64,000 bases of DNA from Vibrio aerogenes (GCF_024346755.1 NZ_AP024861.1:1178001-1242000); one strand, 5' to 3'. Shown: positions 1 to 10,042, counted from the stretch's first letter. Translations and numbers: made by a program. The notes: a model not told the origin generated them from the sequence alone.

Positions 1-432
1 CTGTTTTTTGTTGATATGGGAAGTTATGCCGGAATGAATCCAGAGCAGGCAGGAGTTCAGCTGGGATTATCTCTGGCGGGGGCGGCAGGTGTGCTTATGG
101 TTGGCATGGGTCTGTTTCTCATCGATCAGATGGGAGCCGGTGACGTGAAGTTAATGGCTGTACTCTGTTTACTGGTCGGGGGTGACAATCAGGTCGCTTT
201 TCTGTTGCTGACTGCGCTGGCGGGTGGTTGTCTGGTCTTTATGATGCCGCTTGTCCGCCTGATTGAAGTCAAAGGAGCCCGGCATATTTTACAGATCGCC
301 ATGAGTTTTCCGTCACTGAATATTCCGGTGCCTGATTCAGCTTACACAAAACCAGCGGCCGCAGGGCTGCCATATGGTATTGCAATTAGTGTGGGCGCGG
401 TTCTTTCGCTGATGACTCCTTTCACTCACTAG
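1..432 (+). CDS. tadV: TadV/CpaA prepilin peptidase (5' end outside window)
   Basis: C-terminal part of the membrane aspartyl protease that cleaves and matures Flp-type prepilins and TadE/TadF pseudopilins at the inner membrane. The open frame runs in from base 1, so the true start lies upstream. The diagnostic GxGD catalytic motif is visible as GAGDVKLM about 44 residues after the first internal Met, between hydrophobic segments. The remaining visible part (about 143 residues) is almost all membrane helices. It is the first visible gene of the tad operon and ends 14 bp before rcpC. The family is known to use two Asp residues; one is in the GAGD motif and the other should lie in the missing N-terminal part. 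Confidence 0.9.
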   Translation: MFFVDMGSYAGMNPEQAGVQLGLSLAGAAGVLMVGMGLFLIDQMGAGDVKLMAVLCLLVGGDNQVAFLLLTALAGGCLVFMMPLVRLIEVKGARHILQIAMSFPSLNIPVPDSAYTKPAAAGLPYGIAISVGAVLSLMTPFTH

Positions 433-446
433 ACATTGGTTTTTCT

Positions 447-1406
447 ATGAAAATTTCTTCCGTCTTATTTATATCCGGCGCATTTGTGATTGCTTTGGGA
501 GGCGCATTTGTCGTCCGGGGGCTGATGATTCCGCCCGTTAAACCGGTCCCGAAACCCCAACCTGTGGTTCAGGTAAAGGCGGCACCGGTCTATACACCGG
601 TTCTGGCTGCTAATCGTGATCTTCAGCCGGGAGAGTTTATTGATGGTGGTGCGATTCGCTGGCAAGCCGTTGATAAAGATTATCCGGCAGAGTTGTACAT
701 AAAAAAAGACTCGACAGATTTGGCATATAACTATGGTGCAACGGTGCGCAGGTTTGTCAGAAAAGGTGAGTTGCTGACTTATGCGCTGGTGGTGAAATCC
801 GGAGAACCGGGATTTTTGGCTTCAGTCCTGGCAAAAGGCATGCGTGCGGTTGCGATTCCGACCAATGCTGTGGCAAGTAATGCCGGGCTGGTATCGGCCG
901 GAGACCGGGTGGATGTCATTCTCGGGTTAAGCCGTAAAGACAGCTCTGATGCGCGTCAGGCTTCAAAAAAAAGCGGGAAGGTCCCGGCCATTCAGGCACC
1001 GGTACTGGCGTCTCAAACGCTGGTGACCAATGTGCGTGTGCTTGCTCTGAATAATGTGGCAGAAAGTGAACTCCGGGTACGTCCGGATGAGAAAGATAAA
1101 GCAGAGGATAGCCGCAGCCAGTATTTCGAAACAGTCACACTGGAAGTGACTCCCAAGCAGGCTGAGCAACTGGCCGTTGCCAGAGAAATTGGTACGTTAC
1201 AGCTGGCTTTACGGTCTGTAGATGATGATGAGCCGGGGAATGAACAGAGCACCACACCGTTGTCTGCGGGAAATCAGCTGGCAGAGGTCACGACTCTGGA
1301 ACAGGTGACAGAAATTTATCAAAAGCTGAATGATGTGCCTTCAACACCTGCGGTTGTCGTTTATATGGGAAGCCAGAAGCCTTTGGTGACGCATGTTACA
1401 AATTAA
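447..1406 (+). CDS. rcpC: Flp pilus assembly protein RcpC/CpaB
   Basis: Periplasmic or outer-membrane-associated accessory protein of the tad secretion system, thought to help the secretin. The 319-residue product starts with a single hydrophobic anchor (residues about 5-27), then a proline-rich stretch, then the SAF/CpaB region: PVLAANRDLQPGEFI near 50-65 and RAVAIPTNAVASNAG near 130-150, followed by SAGDRVDVIL. This order is typical of CpaB. No strong Shine-Dalgarno sequence precedes the ATG, which suggests translational coupling to tadV. The C-terminal extension beyond about residue 250 is low complexity and I cannot assign it. Confidence 0.9.
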   Translation: MKISSVLFISGAFVIALGGAFVVRGLMIPPVKPVPKPQPVVQVKAAPVYTPVLAANRDLQPGEFIDGGAIRWQAVDKDYPAELYIKKDSTDLAYNYGATVRRFVRKGELLTYALVVKSGEPGFLASVLAKGMRAVAIPTNAVASNAGLVSAGDRVDVILGLSRKDSSDARQASKKSGKVPAIQAPVLASQTLVTNVRVLALNNVAESELRVRPDEKDKAEDSRSQYFETVTLEVTPKQAEQLAVAREIGTLQLALRSVDDDEPGNEQSTTPLSAGNQLAEVTTLEQVTEIYQKLNDVPSTPAVVVYMGSQKPLVTHVTN

Positions 1407-1446
1407 TCTTAGCCTTCATGAATGACGGGTTTGTGGTTATCAGGAT

Positions 1447-2880
1447 ATGATCTCAATGAAGACTTCTTACGATATAAAAAACAAAACTACAGAAAACAGA
1501 ACGATAAAAAACCGGATTCTTTTCATGCTGGTCCTGTTGACAGGCGTTTTAACCGGATCGGTCAGCGCCGGACAACCGGCGTCCGTCAGCATCAGCCAGC
1601 CATCCGGGGTGAGTTTCTCACAGATTCCGGTGAAAGGCATGGTTCACCTGACAGTGAATCAGGGCAAGCTGCTTTCTTTGCCCGCAAGCGCATCGAAAGT
1701 GTTGATTGCTAACCCTGATATTGTCAGTTTTCAGTTGCCTTCCTCGAAAAATATTTTTGTATTCGCGAAAAAACCGGGGATGACCACACTGTACGCCTTA
1801 GACAGTAAGGATAAGGTCATTCTGGCAACACAACTGAAATCAGGATTTGACCTGGCAGCACTGACACAACGAATCCATAAGGAAATCACCGGTTCACAGG
1901 TCAGGCTGCTGAATTCGACGGAAAACGGCATCATTGTGCGTGGCTCCGTCCGGACGCCGCAACAGGCGAAACAGGTCATTGATGCGATTGCAGCTTATAC
2001 CAAAGGGGATAGCGATGACAGCAAAGGCCGGCCGGGGCAGGATGATACGGTACGGATTGTCAATCAGCTGAAAATTGAGCTGTCAGCGCAAATTAATATC
2101 AGCGTCCGTATTGTGGAAGTTGCCCGGAGTCTGAGCAGTAAGTTCGGTTTCAGCTGGGAAGCACTGCTGGATAATGGCAGTTATTTCATCCGTAATACCA
2201 GCACGGCCTTATTCGATGCAACCACGGGTGTTTTTTCAGGCCGTGATATCGCTGACTCACTGATTGGTGGTGCTTCAGGTGATTTAGGGGGTGTTTTATC
2301 TGCCCTGTCTTCTAACGGGATGGCGAGCATTTTAGCCGAGCCCAACCTGACGGCTATGTCAGGAGAAACCGCCGGATTTGCAGCCGGGGGAGAAGTGCCG
2401 ATTCTGATTATTAATAACAATAACACCACCGTGGATTACAAACAGTATGGGGTGATTATGCGGATGACGCCGACACTGTTGTCTCCGAACCGGATCAGTT
2501 TGCATATTGCACCGGAAGTCAGCGATTTGTCTGATGAGGGCTCTGTGGTTCTGGATCGCACGGTGATACCGGCGTTCAAAGTCCGCCGTGCCGATACAAC
2601 CGTTGAGCTTGCCAGTGGTCAGAGTTTTGCGCTGGCCGGCATGCTGCGTACCGGTGTGAATCAGACGATCGATGGGGTACCGGGGTTACGCCAGCTGCCT
2701 GTGCTCGGGCATCTGTTCGAATCAGAAAGCAATCAGAAAGAGGAAACAGAACTGGTGATTATTGCCACGGCTTATGTGGTGACGCCAACACAGGCCGGCG
2801 AGCTGCAAACACCGGGGAAAGGCATTAAGCCACTCGATAATACGATGCCGGAGCAGGCATCAGCCGGATATCTATTTTAA
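1447..2880 (+). CDS. rcpA: Tad/Flp pilus outer-membrane secretin RcpA/CpaC
   Basis: Forms the outer-membrane ring through which the Flp pilus exits. The 477-residue product has an unusually long charged N-terminus, then a signal peptide (about residues 24-41, ending VSAG). A BON-like N domain follows (NGIIVRGSVRTPQQAKQVI, about 160-180), then the secretin core with EVPILIINNNNTTVDYKQYG (about 318-337) and the closing SESNQKEETELVI near 420-435, both hallmarks of the family. Internal ATGs at 1456 and 1525 are alternative starts that would shorten the n-region. It lies 40 bp after rcpC and 18 bp before the lipoprotein gene, inside the tad operon. Confidence 0.92.
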   Translation: MISMKTSYDIKNKTTENRTIKNRILFMLVLLTGVLTGSVSAGQPASVSISQPSGVSFSQIPVKGMVHLTVNQGKLLSLPASASKVLIANPDIVSFQLPSSKNIFVFAKKPGMTTLYALDSKDKVILATQLKSGFDLAALTQRIHKEITGSQVRLLNSTENGIIVRGSVRTPQQAKQVIDAIAAYTKGDSDDSKGRPGQDDTVRIVNQLKIELSAQINISVRIVEVARSLSSKFGFSWEALLDNGSYFIRNTSTALFDATTGVFSGRDIADSLIGGASGDLGGVLSALSSNGMASILAEPNLTAMSGETAGFAAGGEVPILIINNNNTTVDYKQYGVIMRMTPTLLSPNRISLHIAPEVSDLSDEGSVVLDRTVIPAFKVRRADTTVELASGQSFALAGMLRTGVNQTIDGVPGLRQLPVLGHLFESESNQKEETELVIIATAYVVTPTQAGELQTPGKGIKPLDNTMPEQASAGYLF

Positions 2881-2898
2881 CTGTCAGGGAATGTAACA

Positions 2899-3540
2899 AT
2901 GCGTATAACACTGATCTTTATATTTGTGAGTTTGTTGCTGACCGGATGTGAACAGACGGTCAATCACTGGCGGGAAGGCGATGAGCAGGTGCCGTCCGGG
3001 AAGGATTTTACGGTCTCGGTTGCCCCGTCAGTTTCTGCTGTGTCATTGAAGCTGACGTCACATCAGGGACTGAATGATGCGTCGCTCCGTGATCTGAATG
3101 CTTTGCTGAACAATCAGGGAAGAATCGGCAGTCAGTCCATTCTGGTTCAGCCCTATACAAAAAACGGGGAACGGTTCGCTGCCCGGTTAAGGTCCAGCCT
3201 TATGAATGCGGGTGCAGAGCAGGTCCGGATTCAGTCGCGGACTTTTTCAGCGGAAAAACCGGCGTGGGATCTGAAAGTTCAGTCACAGGCTCTGGTTGTC
3301 AGCGTCCCTGACTGCCGGATTAAGACCCCCGGTCAGTGGATGACCAAGCCGTATGAAGCCATCGGCCCGCTGGGATGTGCTAACCGGGCTAATCTTGCCC
3401 GGATGGTGGCTGACCCGCAGGACTTAATCAGAGCCAAACCGCTGGATCCCGGTGACGGCGTCGCCGCGGTGAATGCGGTCAAACGTTATCAGGAAGATGA
3501 TTTGAAAGCGCTTCTCGATATTGACTTCAATGATGATTAA
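2899..3540 (+). CDS. cpaD: CpaD-family pilus lipoprotein
   Basis: Outer-membrane lipoprotein of the tad apparatus. The N-terminus MRITLIFIFVSLLLTGCE is a lipoprotein signal with lipobox LLTGC (Cys17). The C-terminal half carries the CpaD signature: a conserved LGCANRANLARMVADPQDL segment near residues 154-172 followed by a GDG-containing tail. At 213 residues it fits the family. Its position between the secretin and TadZ is the usual tad order (the gene is called rcpB in some loci). Its precise role is not established; in relatives it is needed for secretin function. Confidence 0.82.
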   Translation: MRITLIFIFVSLLLTGCEQTVNHWREGDEQVPSGKDFTVSVAPSVSAVSLKLTSHQGLNDASLRDLNALLNNQGRIGSQSILVQPYTKNGERFAARLRSSLMNAGAEQVRIQSRTFSAEKPAWDLKVQSQALVVSVPDCRIKTPGQWMTKPYEAIGPLGCANRANLARMVADPQDLIRAKPLDPGDGVAAVNAVKRYQEDDLKALLDIDFNDD

Positions 3541-3557
3541 CCATTGAGATAAAAAAC

Positions 3558-4769
3558 ATGAGCGAAGAAAAATATCAATATAATACAGATGCTTCAGAAA
3601 CAGTCGCTTTGTTCACTCCGGATAAAAACGAAATTGCCCTTTATTGTGATGATTTCCGGCGGTTAGATCTGAATACTGATCATGTGATTGCCGGAGATAT
3701 CACCCAGGCTATCGGGTGGGTTAAAGCGCATCCGGTTCCTTCAGCCATGATTGTTGATATTGATGGTGAAGCGTTTCCGATGGAAATGCTGTCGGATCTG
3801 TATGCCGTCTGCGGCCCGACCTGCAAAATTATCACCCTGGGTTCGGCTGTGAATCTGGATCTTTACCGAAGCATGCTGGCGCTGGGCATTTTTGATTATC
3901 TGTTAAAACCAGTCACACTGGACCGGCTGGCCAGTACATTTGCCAGTGTCAAAAAAGGGCGGATTGAAGAAATGCCTGCGGGCAGAACCATTGCTGTGAC
4001 CGGCGTAAAAGGCGGCATTGGCACTTCGACCATTGCTTTTGGTATGGCACAGGTACTGGCCGGTGATCGCCGGATTGCAACCGGGCTGGTGGATTTCGAC
4101 CGTACCAACGGTTGCCTCGGATTACTGGCCGGTTTGCAGGAAGAAGCCGGTCTGGATGGGGTGCTGAAATCAGAGCATATTGATATCCGGTTTTTACGTC
4201 GTTCAATGAACCGGATTTCTGACAAGCTGGCGATTTTAAATCAGCCGCCGGGTTATCAGAGCGAACAGGAACGGGTGGAACAGACGCAGATATTCACACT
4301 GGGAGCCACTTTGTGTCAGATGTTCAATCAAGTCATCTGGGATTTGCCATCCAGTCAGCCGGAAGGCACCATCGATGTCTTGTCCTGTGCACAGATACGG
4401 ATTCTGGTGGCTGATTTTACTGTGGTTTCAGCGCGTAATACCCGTCGTTTACTGCAGGAAATCGGGGATGAAACCGATGGGCAGCGGGTGATTATTGCCT
4501 GTAATACACACCGCGAGAACAGTCAGGCGATTCCCCGTGAAGAATTTGAACAGTTTATTCACCGCAAGGTCGATGTCGTGCTGCCGTATGCCGGAAAAGT
4601 CATCGATCAGATATTACTCAAAGGTGCGCTGGATATCAGCCAGCTTCCTGCCTTTCAATCATCGGTTGCAGCACTGGTTGATTTAGCCTGTGGTGGTCGT
4701 ACCGCAGTCAGACCGAAGCACCGGCTGTTGTCGCGTTTGAAGGCCTCTCTGGTAAGGAAAGCCTCATGA
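3558..4769 (+). CDS. tadZ: TadZ/CpaE pilus localisation ATPase
   Basis: MinD/ParA-type protein that positions the tad machine at the pole. Residues about 15-125 form an atypical receiver-like domain (MIVDIDGEAFPMEML, then LLKPVT). The ATPase part begins at about 140 with a deviant Walker A, GVKGGIGTSTIAF (residues about 149-161), and continues with LVDFDRTNG. The stop overlaps the start of tadA by 4 bp (ATGA), so the two are translationally coupled. Length of 403 residues is normal for the family. Confidence 0.9.
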   Translation: MSEEKYQYNTDASETVALFTPDKNEIALYCDDFRRLDLNTDHVIAGDITQAIGWVKAHPVPSAMIVDIDGEAFPMEMLSDLYAVCGPTCKIITLGSAVNLDLYRSMLALGIFDYLLKPVTLDRLASTFASVKKGRIEEMPAGRTIAVTGVKGGIGTSTIAFGMAQVLAGDRRIATGLVDFDRTNGCLGLLAGLQEEAGLDGVLKSEHIDIRFLRRSMNRISDKLAILNQPPGYQSEQERVEQTQIFTLGATLCQMFNQVIWDLPSSQPEGTIDVLSCAQIRILVADFTVVSARNTRRLLQEIGDETDGQRVIIACNTHRENSQAIPREEFEQFIHRKVDVVLPYAGKVIDQILLKGALDISQLPAFQSSVAALVDLACGGRTAVRPKHRLLSRLKASLVRKAS

Positions 4770-6127
4770 TCATTAAAACGTCGCGTCAGCATAAACATCA
4801 GCCTGTTCAGCAGGTCACATCCACTGAACAGCCATCAGACACGCCCGTCAGGCCGGGCCGCGAAGTACCGCATGCCGCGGCAGAAGCCGGACTGGCAAAC
4901 CAAAACCTGCGGGTGATTCGCGATCATCTCTACGAACAGATTGATCCGCTGAAAGTCACCACCATGGCACCGGAGCAGTTGCATCAGCAAATCAATGAGA
5001 TGATTCGTATGATTTGTGACGAGCACCGGATTCAGTTTTCTACCGATGAAGAACGTCAGTTCGGTGAAACCATGTTTAATGAAATGGTGGGGATCGGCCC
5101 GATCCAGCCATTTCTGGCGGACGATAGTGTGAATGATATTCTGGTCAACGGAGCCGGGCAGGTGTTTGTTGAACGGTTTGGTAAGCTGGAACTGACACCG
5201 GTTCATTTCATTGATGAAGAACATGTGTTTAATATTGCACAGCGGATTGCCGCCCGTGTCGGCAGGCGTATCGATGAGACGCATCCCATGGTGGATGCCC
5301 GTCTGGAAGATGGCAGCCGGGTGAATATTATTACTCATCCGCTGGCGCTGGACGGTACCACCATATCCATCCGGAAATTTATGCGCCGGAATATGTCTTT
5401 AGAACTGCTGGCTGAGCGTGATGCCATTTCTCCGGATATGCTCGAAGTCCTGAAACGGGCGATGGCTGCCCGTATGAATGTGATTATTTCAGGCGGAACC
5501 GGTGCGGGTAAAACCACGTTACTGAATGCGTTGTCACAAAATATCAGCAATGATGACCGGATTATCACCATTGAAGATGCCGCGGAACTCCAGCTTCAGC
5601 AAATCCATGTGGTCCGTCTTGAAACCCGTCCGGTCAGTGCGGAAGGGGCGGGTAAAGTCGATCAGCGGGATTTGGTCCGCAATGCGCTGCGGATGCGCCC
5701 GGACCGGATTATTCTGGGGGAAGTTCGTGGTGGTGAAAGTTTTGACATGTTGCAGGCGATGAATACCGGCCATGATGGTTCTTTGTGTACTGTTCACGCC
5801 AACACGCCGCGGGATGCCATCATGCGGCTTGAGAATATGGTCATGATGGCAAATATGCAGCTACCGCTTGAAGCGATTCGCCGCCAGATTGCCAGTGCCG
5901 TCGATATCATTGTTCAGGTTGAACGGATGAGTGACGGTGGGCGCCGGGTGGTGTCGGTGACCGAAGTGTGCGGGATGGAAAATGATGTGATTCAGACGCA
6001 GGAGCTATACGCTTTTGCCATTGATGAAATTGATGATCAGGGCAAAATTCGTGGTCACTTTGCTTCCACAGGACAGCGCCCCGGTTTCTACAGCACGCAT
6101 GAGCATTATTTCAGGGAGCATGCATGA
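4766..6127 (+). CDS. tadA: Tad secretion ATPase TadA/CpaF
   Basis: Cytoplasmic hexameric ATPase of the type II/IV secretion superfamily that powers Flp pilus extension. The 453-residue protein has a disordered start (about 1-45), an N-terminal domain with [11 protein letters not shown] and FVERFGKLE, Walker [17 protein letters not shown] (about residues 240-255), the Asp box [12 protein letters not shown], Walker [13 protein letters not shown] and the His box [12 protein letters not shown]. All catalytic motifs are intact. It overlaps tadZ and tadB by 4 bp each. Confidence 0.95.
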   Translation: MIIKTSRQHKHQPVQQVTSTEQPSDTPVRPGREVPHAAAEAGLANQNLRVIRDHLYEQIDPLKVTTMAPEQLHQQINEMIRMICDEHRIQFSTDEERQFGETMFNEMVGIGPIQPFLADDSVNDILVNGAGQVFVERFGKLELTPVHFIDEEHVFNIAQRIAARVGRRIDETHPMVDARLEDGSRVNIITHPLALDGTTISIRKFMRRNMSLELLAERDAISPDMLEVLKRAMAARMNVIISGGTGAGKTTLLNALSQNISNDDRIITIEDAAELQLQQIHVVRLETRPVSAEGAGKVDQRDLVRNALRMRPDRIILGEVRGGESFDMLQAMNTGHDGSLCTVHANTPRDAIMRLENMVMMANMQLPLEAIRRQIASAVDIIVQVERMSDGGRRVVSVTEVCGMENDVIQTQELYAFAIDEIDDQGKIRGHFASTGQRPGFYSTHEHYFREHA

Positions 6128-7101
6128 TGTTGTGGGATGGGATGACAGGGTCAGTCTTTGTGCTGTTGTTTTGCCTGATGCTTGGCGGACGTTATGCCTG
6201 GCGCATCCATGCCTGGCGCAAAGCAAGGGCTCAGTATCTGTCGCAGTTAGAGCAGATGATGGCAGACGGGCAGCGCGTCTCTGAAGAGAGCAGTCTGCAA
6301 CGTTTAGCCGATGATATGCGATTTGCTTCGTTGCCGGTGATTGGCGGCATGATGCAACGTTTCTGGACAGATATCGGATTACTGGGGTGGCAGGCACACT
6401 GGCTCCGGCGGGCAGCCATGTTGCTGATTCCTTCTGCTATTGTATCTGTTGCTGTCAGTAAAGATGCCACCGCGCCGGTTGGGTTATCACTCGGCCTGAC
6501 ACTGGTCTTGTTTTCGGTTGCTTTGCTGACGATTTACCTCAGGGCGATGAGCCGCCATCTTGATGAATTCAGGCAAAACCTGCCGCAGGCGATTGATGCG
6601 ATTGTCCGGGCTGTCAGAGCGGGTGTGCCTGCCAGCAATACTTTTCTGATGGTGGCTGAAAATCTGCCCGGACCTTTGGCTGCTGAATTTATGCTGATCG
6701 ATAACTGGCTGAAAGTTGGTATCCCGCTGCGGGATGCGATGCGTGATTCTGCCGCGCGAATTCCCCTGAATGAATACCGTTTTTTCGTGGTGATTCTGAT
6801 CATTAATCAGGATACCGGCGGAAAGCTGGGTGAAACCCTGGAGCGGCTCAGTGATACTTTGCGGGCGCGGCAGGAACTGGCCCTGAAAATTAAGGCGAAG
6901 ACGTCAGAAGTCCGGGCATCAGCCGTCATTGTTGCTTTGCTGGCACCCTTGTCACTCACTTATATGTATTTCAATTCACCGGCAGATTTTGGCTTTTTGC
7001 TCAACGACCCGACCGGCAATCGTGTGTTGATTTATGCGGTTTGCAGCGTATGTCTGGGGTTGGCGGTGACACATTATATGATCAGGAGGGTCATACGATG
7101 A
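6124..7101 (+). CDS. tadB: Tad inner-membrane platform protein TadB
   Basis: Polytopic inner-membrane protein forming the platform for TadA. The 325 residues contain an N-terminal helix, a two-helix segment near 100-140, the T2SS F domain with LPQAIDAIVRAVRAGVPASN (about 155-175) and VILIINQDTGGKLGETLERL, and two C-terminal helices. ATGs at 6124 and 6127 are both possible; the first overlaps the tadA stop as ATGA. Its partner tadC follows directly. Confidence 0.92.
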   Translation: MMLWDGMTGSVFVLLFCLMLGGRYAWRIHAWRKARAQYLSQLEQMMADGQRVSEESSLQRLADDMRFASLPVIGGMMQRFWTDIGLLGWQAHWLRRAAMLLIPSAIVSVAVSKDATAPVGLSLGLTLVLFSVALLTIYLRAMSRHLDEFRQNLPQAIDAIVRAVRAGVPASNTFLMVAENLPGPLAAEFMLIDNWLKVGIPLRDAMRDSAARIPLNEYRFFVVILIINQDTGGKLGETLERLSDTLRARQELALKIKAKTSEVRASAVIVALLAPLSLTYMYFNSPADFGFLLNDPTGNRVLIYAVCSVCLGLAVTHYMIRRVIR

Positions 7102-8042
7102 ATCGATCACCACTGATTGATTTAGGGGCGGGATGTCTGTTGTTTGCGCTGGGGCTGATTTTACTGGGTCTGTATTTCAGGAACCGCCGCACCGGGCTTG
7201 CCTGCCGTCTGAATACGCGGGATGACAAGGTGAATTCTGAAGAAGACATATTGCTCAGACATCAGACTGAATCGGTTTTTAACCGGTTTCCGGTGCTGGT
7301 TGCACTGGCCGCTTTCGGCGACAAACTGGCCGGAACACAATCTGATCGCCGGAAGACGCAGCGTTTGTTAGCCATGGCCGGTTTTCATGACCGGCGATAC
7401 ACCGGGCTGTTCACTTTGAGTAAATATGCCTGTGGTCTCATCTGTATCACCGGGTATTTCATGTTGGGTACTGAACCGGGACAACGGTTGAGTATGATGA
7501 GTTTAGCTGCGGGGCTGATGCTGTTGTTTCTCAGCTCATTGACTGTGGAGCTATGGGTCAAAGTTCGGGCTTCCGGACGGGGGAAACGCCTGTCGGATCA
7601 GCTTCCGGATGCGCTTGATCTGATGGTGATTTGTGCCGGGGCCGGTTTACCACTGGCGCGGATTTTAGATGTGGTTTCAACCGAACTGGCATTTTCGGCT
7701 CCGGAAGTGGCGCAGGAGCTGGGATATACCTTTACAGAGATGCAGATTCTCAGTGACAGGCGACGGGCATTGATGAATCTTTCTGATCGGTGCGCTGTGG
7801 ATAATGTCAGTGCGATGGTCTCAACCCTGATTCAGGCTGAGCGTTACGGCACACCGTTGTCTCAGGCGCTGAAAACAATCTCAGAAGAGAGCCGTAAAGC
7901 ACTGGTGCTCGGACTGGAAGAGAAAACCGGTAAACTGCCGGCTCAGCTGAGCGTTCCCCTGATGACCCTGATTCTGCCGCCGGTGATTGCCATGATGGGC
8001 GCACCGGCCATGGTGCGGATTATCCGCATGCTGGCTGACTAA
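7098..8042 (+). CDS. tadC: Tad inner-membrane platform protein TadC
   Basis: Second platform protein, paralogous to TadB. I start it at 7098 because a good ribosome-binding site (AGGAGG) precedes this ATG and it overlaps the tadB stop by 4 bp; an in-frame upstream Met at 7041 lies within tadB. About 314 residues with an N-terminal helix, two middle helices, and a T2SS F domain with RLSDQLPDALDLMVICAGAG and EKTGKLPAQLSVPLMTLILPPV, the usual TadC ending. Confidence 0.92.
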   Translation: MNRSPLIDLGAGCLLFALGLILLGLYFRNRRTGLACRLNTRDDKVNSEEDILLRHQTESVFNRFPVLVALAAFGDKLAGTQSDRRKTQRLLAMAGFHDRRYTGLFTLSKYACGLICITGYFMLGTEPGQRLSMMSLAAGLMLLFLSSLTVELWVKVRASGRGKRLSDQLPDALDLMVICAGAGLPLARILDVVSTELAFSAPEVAQELGYTFTEMQILSDRRRALMNLSDRCAVDNVSAMVSTLIQAERYGTPLSQALKTISEESRKALVLGLEEKTGKLPAQLSVPLMTLILPPVIAMMGAPAMVRIIRMLAD

Positions 8043-8062
8043 TTTTGTATCGGAGGCAGAAC

Positions 8063-8935
8063 ATGCCAAAACTGACTTTATTGATTTGTATGACACTGAC
8101 ACTGACACTGCTTTCTGGTTGTGCCGGGCATCCGGATTTGTCCGGTAAGACGGCGGCACAGGCCGCACAAAAAACGGAACAGGCTGCATTGAAAGCGACG
8201 AAAGAAGCATTAAATCTGGCGCATATGTTACGGGATAACGGACGTTACAAAGCCGCATTTGAGGTTTACCGGAAAATGGATGAACAACAGACGCTCAAAG
8301 ACGCTTTTTTACTCGAATATGCCACCGTCGCTTCATTTGTCGTCAAGCCAGAGGGGGTGATTCCGCTTTACCAGCAGGCTGATAAAGCGCTGGCAGAGCA
8401 TCAGACTGATGAACAACGGGAAGCAATTTGTATGGGGCTGGGACGTGCCTATTTGCAAATGGCCCAAAGGAAAAAAGCAACCGGGTATCTCGACTGCGTA
8501 CTGGCTGTGAATCCGCACAATGTGACCGCACTCAATGGTGCGGCGGTGCTTGCCGGCTTTCGGGGACAGACCGGACAAGCCCGCACCTACCTTGAAACGG
8601 CACTGGACATTGATCCGGACAATACCATGGTACTGAATAATCTGGCGATGACTTACCTTGCCGGTGCAGATTATGGTCAGGCGATCGATTTGCTTCGGGT
8701 ACAGCAACAACGGCTGAATATGTCCGGGCGGTTAAATTTAGCACTGGCTTATATCCTCCATGAGCGGACAGATCAGGCCAGGGTGCTGTTGAATACGTAT
8801 CTGACAAAGAATAAAACGGAACAGATCATCACACAGTTTGAAGCCGTTCGTGACCGAATCAGTCAGGGGCATCCGGTAGCGACAGAAATTGCTGCATTAA
8901 CTCAGGCACCGATCCGGTTAGTTGAGGGAGAGTAA
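8063..8935 (+). CDS. tadD: TadD tetratricopeptide lipoprotein
   Basis: Lipoprotein with TPR repeats that supports secretin assembly in tad systems. The ATG at 8063 is chosen because GGAGGC lies 6 bp upstream and it gives a clean lipoprotein signal (MPKLTLLICMTL, lipobox LLSGC); an earlier in-frame Met at 8045 would put residues before the signal. Helix-turn-helix TPR units run from about residue 55 to 230, for example AICMGLGRAYLQMAQRKKAT and VLNNLAMTYLAGADYGQAI. It ends with an overlap onto tadE (TAATG). Confidence 0.88.
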   Translation: MPKLTLLICMTLTLTLLSGCAGHPDLSGKTAAQAAQKTEQAALKATKEALNLAHMLRDNGRYKAAFEVYRKMDEQQTLKDAFLLEYATVASFVVKPEGVIPLYQQADKALAEHQTDEQREAICMGLGRAYLQMAQRKKATGYLDCVLAVNPHNVTALNGAAVLAGFRGQTGQARTYLETALDIDPDNTMVLNNLAMTYLAGADYGQAIDLLRVQQQRLNMSGRLNLALAYILHERTDQARVLLNTYLTKNKTEQIITQFEAVRDRISQGHPVATEIAALTQAPIRLVEGE

Positions 8936-9465
8936 TGCAACCGATTCTCAGACGATCTCATGATCGCCAGGCTGGTATTGTTTCTGTTGAGACTGCGCTG
9001 ATTTTCCCGGTATTGCTGTTCATTCTGACGATGTTTTTTGAACTGGCCCGGATTATGTTAGTGATTACGATCATCAATTTTTCGCTGGAACGGGCGGTAC
9101 AGAATTTCCGCCAGGATGATGATTTTTATGCGCTGAACGAATCGCGGATTGCTGCTGTGATCAAGCAACGTGTGATTGAATCTTCTTTTAACTTTGTCTC
9201 GGCAGAAAATATCGATCTGGAACTGCATTCTTTTGCTGATCTTGGGGAGTTATCTGCTGGTCGTGGTCAAAAAGATGATGATTCTTCACAAACAGATAAC
9301 GAACAGATACACAGTTATACGACGGCCCCTGTTCTGAATATGCACCTGATTTTAAAGCAGAATTTTATTACGCCGTTACCTGAACTATTTGATCTGGGGA
9401 CATCGTATCAACATGAATTTCAGCAAACTCTGGGTGATTTGGTCATGGATGAGAATGAGTCATGA
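8935..9465 (+). CDS. tadE: TadE-like minor pseudopilin
   Basis: Pilin-like protein processed by TadV. The N-terminus has a short basic leader followed by QAGIVSVETALIFPVLLF: a Gly cleavage site with Glu five residues later and a single hydrophobic helix, the TadE pattern. The rest (176 residues in all) is a poorly conserved periplasmic domain with an Asp- and Ser-rich patch near 105-120. It overlaps the next gene by 4 bp. Together with the following gene it fills the TadE/TadF slots; assignment of which is which rests on gene order. Confidence 0.8.
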   Translation: MQPILRRSHDRQAGIVSVETALIFPVLLFILTMFFELARIMLVITIINFSLERAVQNFRQDDDFYALNESRIAAVIKQRVIESSFNFVSAENIDLELHSFADLGELSAGRGQKDDDSSQTDNEQIHSYTTAPVLNMHLILKQNFITPLPELFDLGTSYQHEFQQTLGDLVMDENES

Positions 9466-10025
9466 ATAAGGGCTTCAAGAAAAAACGGGGTTTGGCGGTG
9501 CTGGAATTTACTCTCTTTTGCGGCATGTTACTGACGACGGCAGCCATCGTTGCTGACCTGTACTTCGTCAATCAGCTCCGTGGTCAGTATGACCGGATTT
9601 CACATAATCTGGCATCTGTACTATCGGTACAACGCTATATTGCCGCAAAGGATTTAGCTGCTTTACTGAATATAGTGGTCTCTGAAGCGGATACTGATTC
9701 TTATGAGCTGAATATATATAAAGTCAATACAGACAGGCGTATGGATTGGTTACCATTAAAGCGTGGTACCCTGAAAGGGGTATGCTCTCCCCTGAGTGAA
9801 GGACGCTATTTCACCGGCGGAATGCCGGAAGAAGATAAAAAAGATGATTCTGTTTCCCTGATTGTGGTTCAGCTTTGTCGCCAGTCTGCCGGGCTGACAC
9901 CATTGACGGCATTGATCAGTTCGAAAGCCATTGAAGTCGTCGCGTATAACAGGATGCGTTATCATGACATTGAAATCGATGATGAACTGGCGGATGAATT
10001 ATCTGTCCCGGACGATGGCGAGTGA
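9462..10025 (+). CDS. tadF: TadF-like minor pseudopilin
   Basis: Second pilin-like gene. The basic leader MNKGFKKKRG is followed by LAVLEFTLFCGMLLTTAAIV, again with a Gly and a Glu at plus five in front of one transmembrane helix. The periplasmic part (187 residues in total) has two Cys residues (in GVCSPL and VQLCRQS) that could pair. No VWA-domain TadG gene follows, which distinguishes this locus from tad clusters that carry tadG. Coupled to tadE through ATGA. Confidence 0.78.
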   Translation: MNKGFKKKRGLAVLEFTLFCGMLLTTAAIVADLYFVNQLRGQYDRISHNLASVLSVQRYIAAKDLAALLNIVVSEADTDSYELNIYKVNTDRRMDWLPLKRGTLKGVCSPLSEGRYFTGGMPEEDKKDDSVSLIVVQLCRQSAGLTPLTALISSKAIEVVAYNRMRYHDIEIDDELADELSVPDDGE

Positions 10026-10042
10026 GGAGTATGGAGATTGAT

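Noticed and set aside
6005..6397. Long minus-strand frames inside tad and synthetase genes
   Set aside because: They are shadows of well-supported plus-strand genes, with no motifs of their own.
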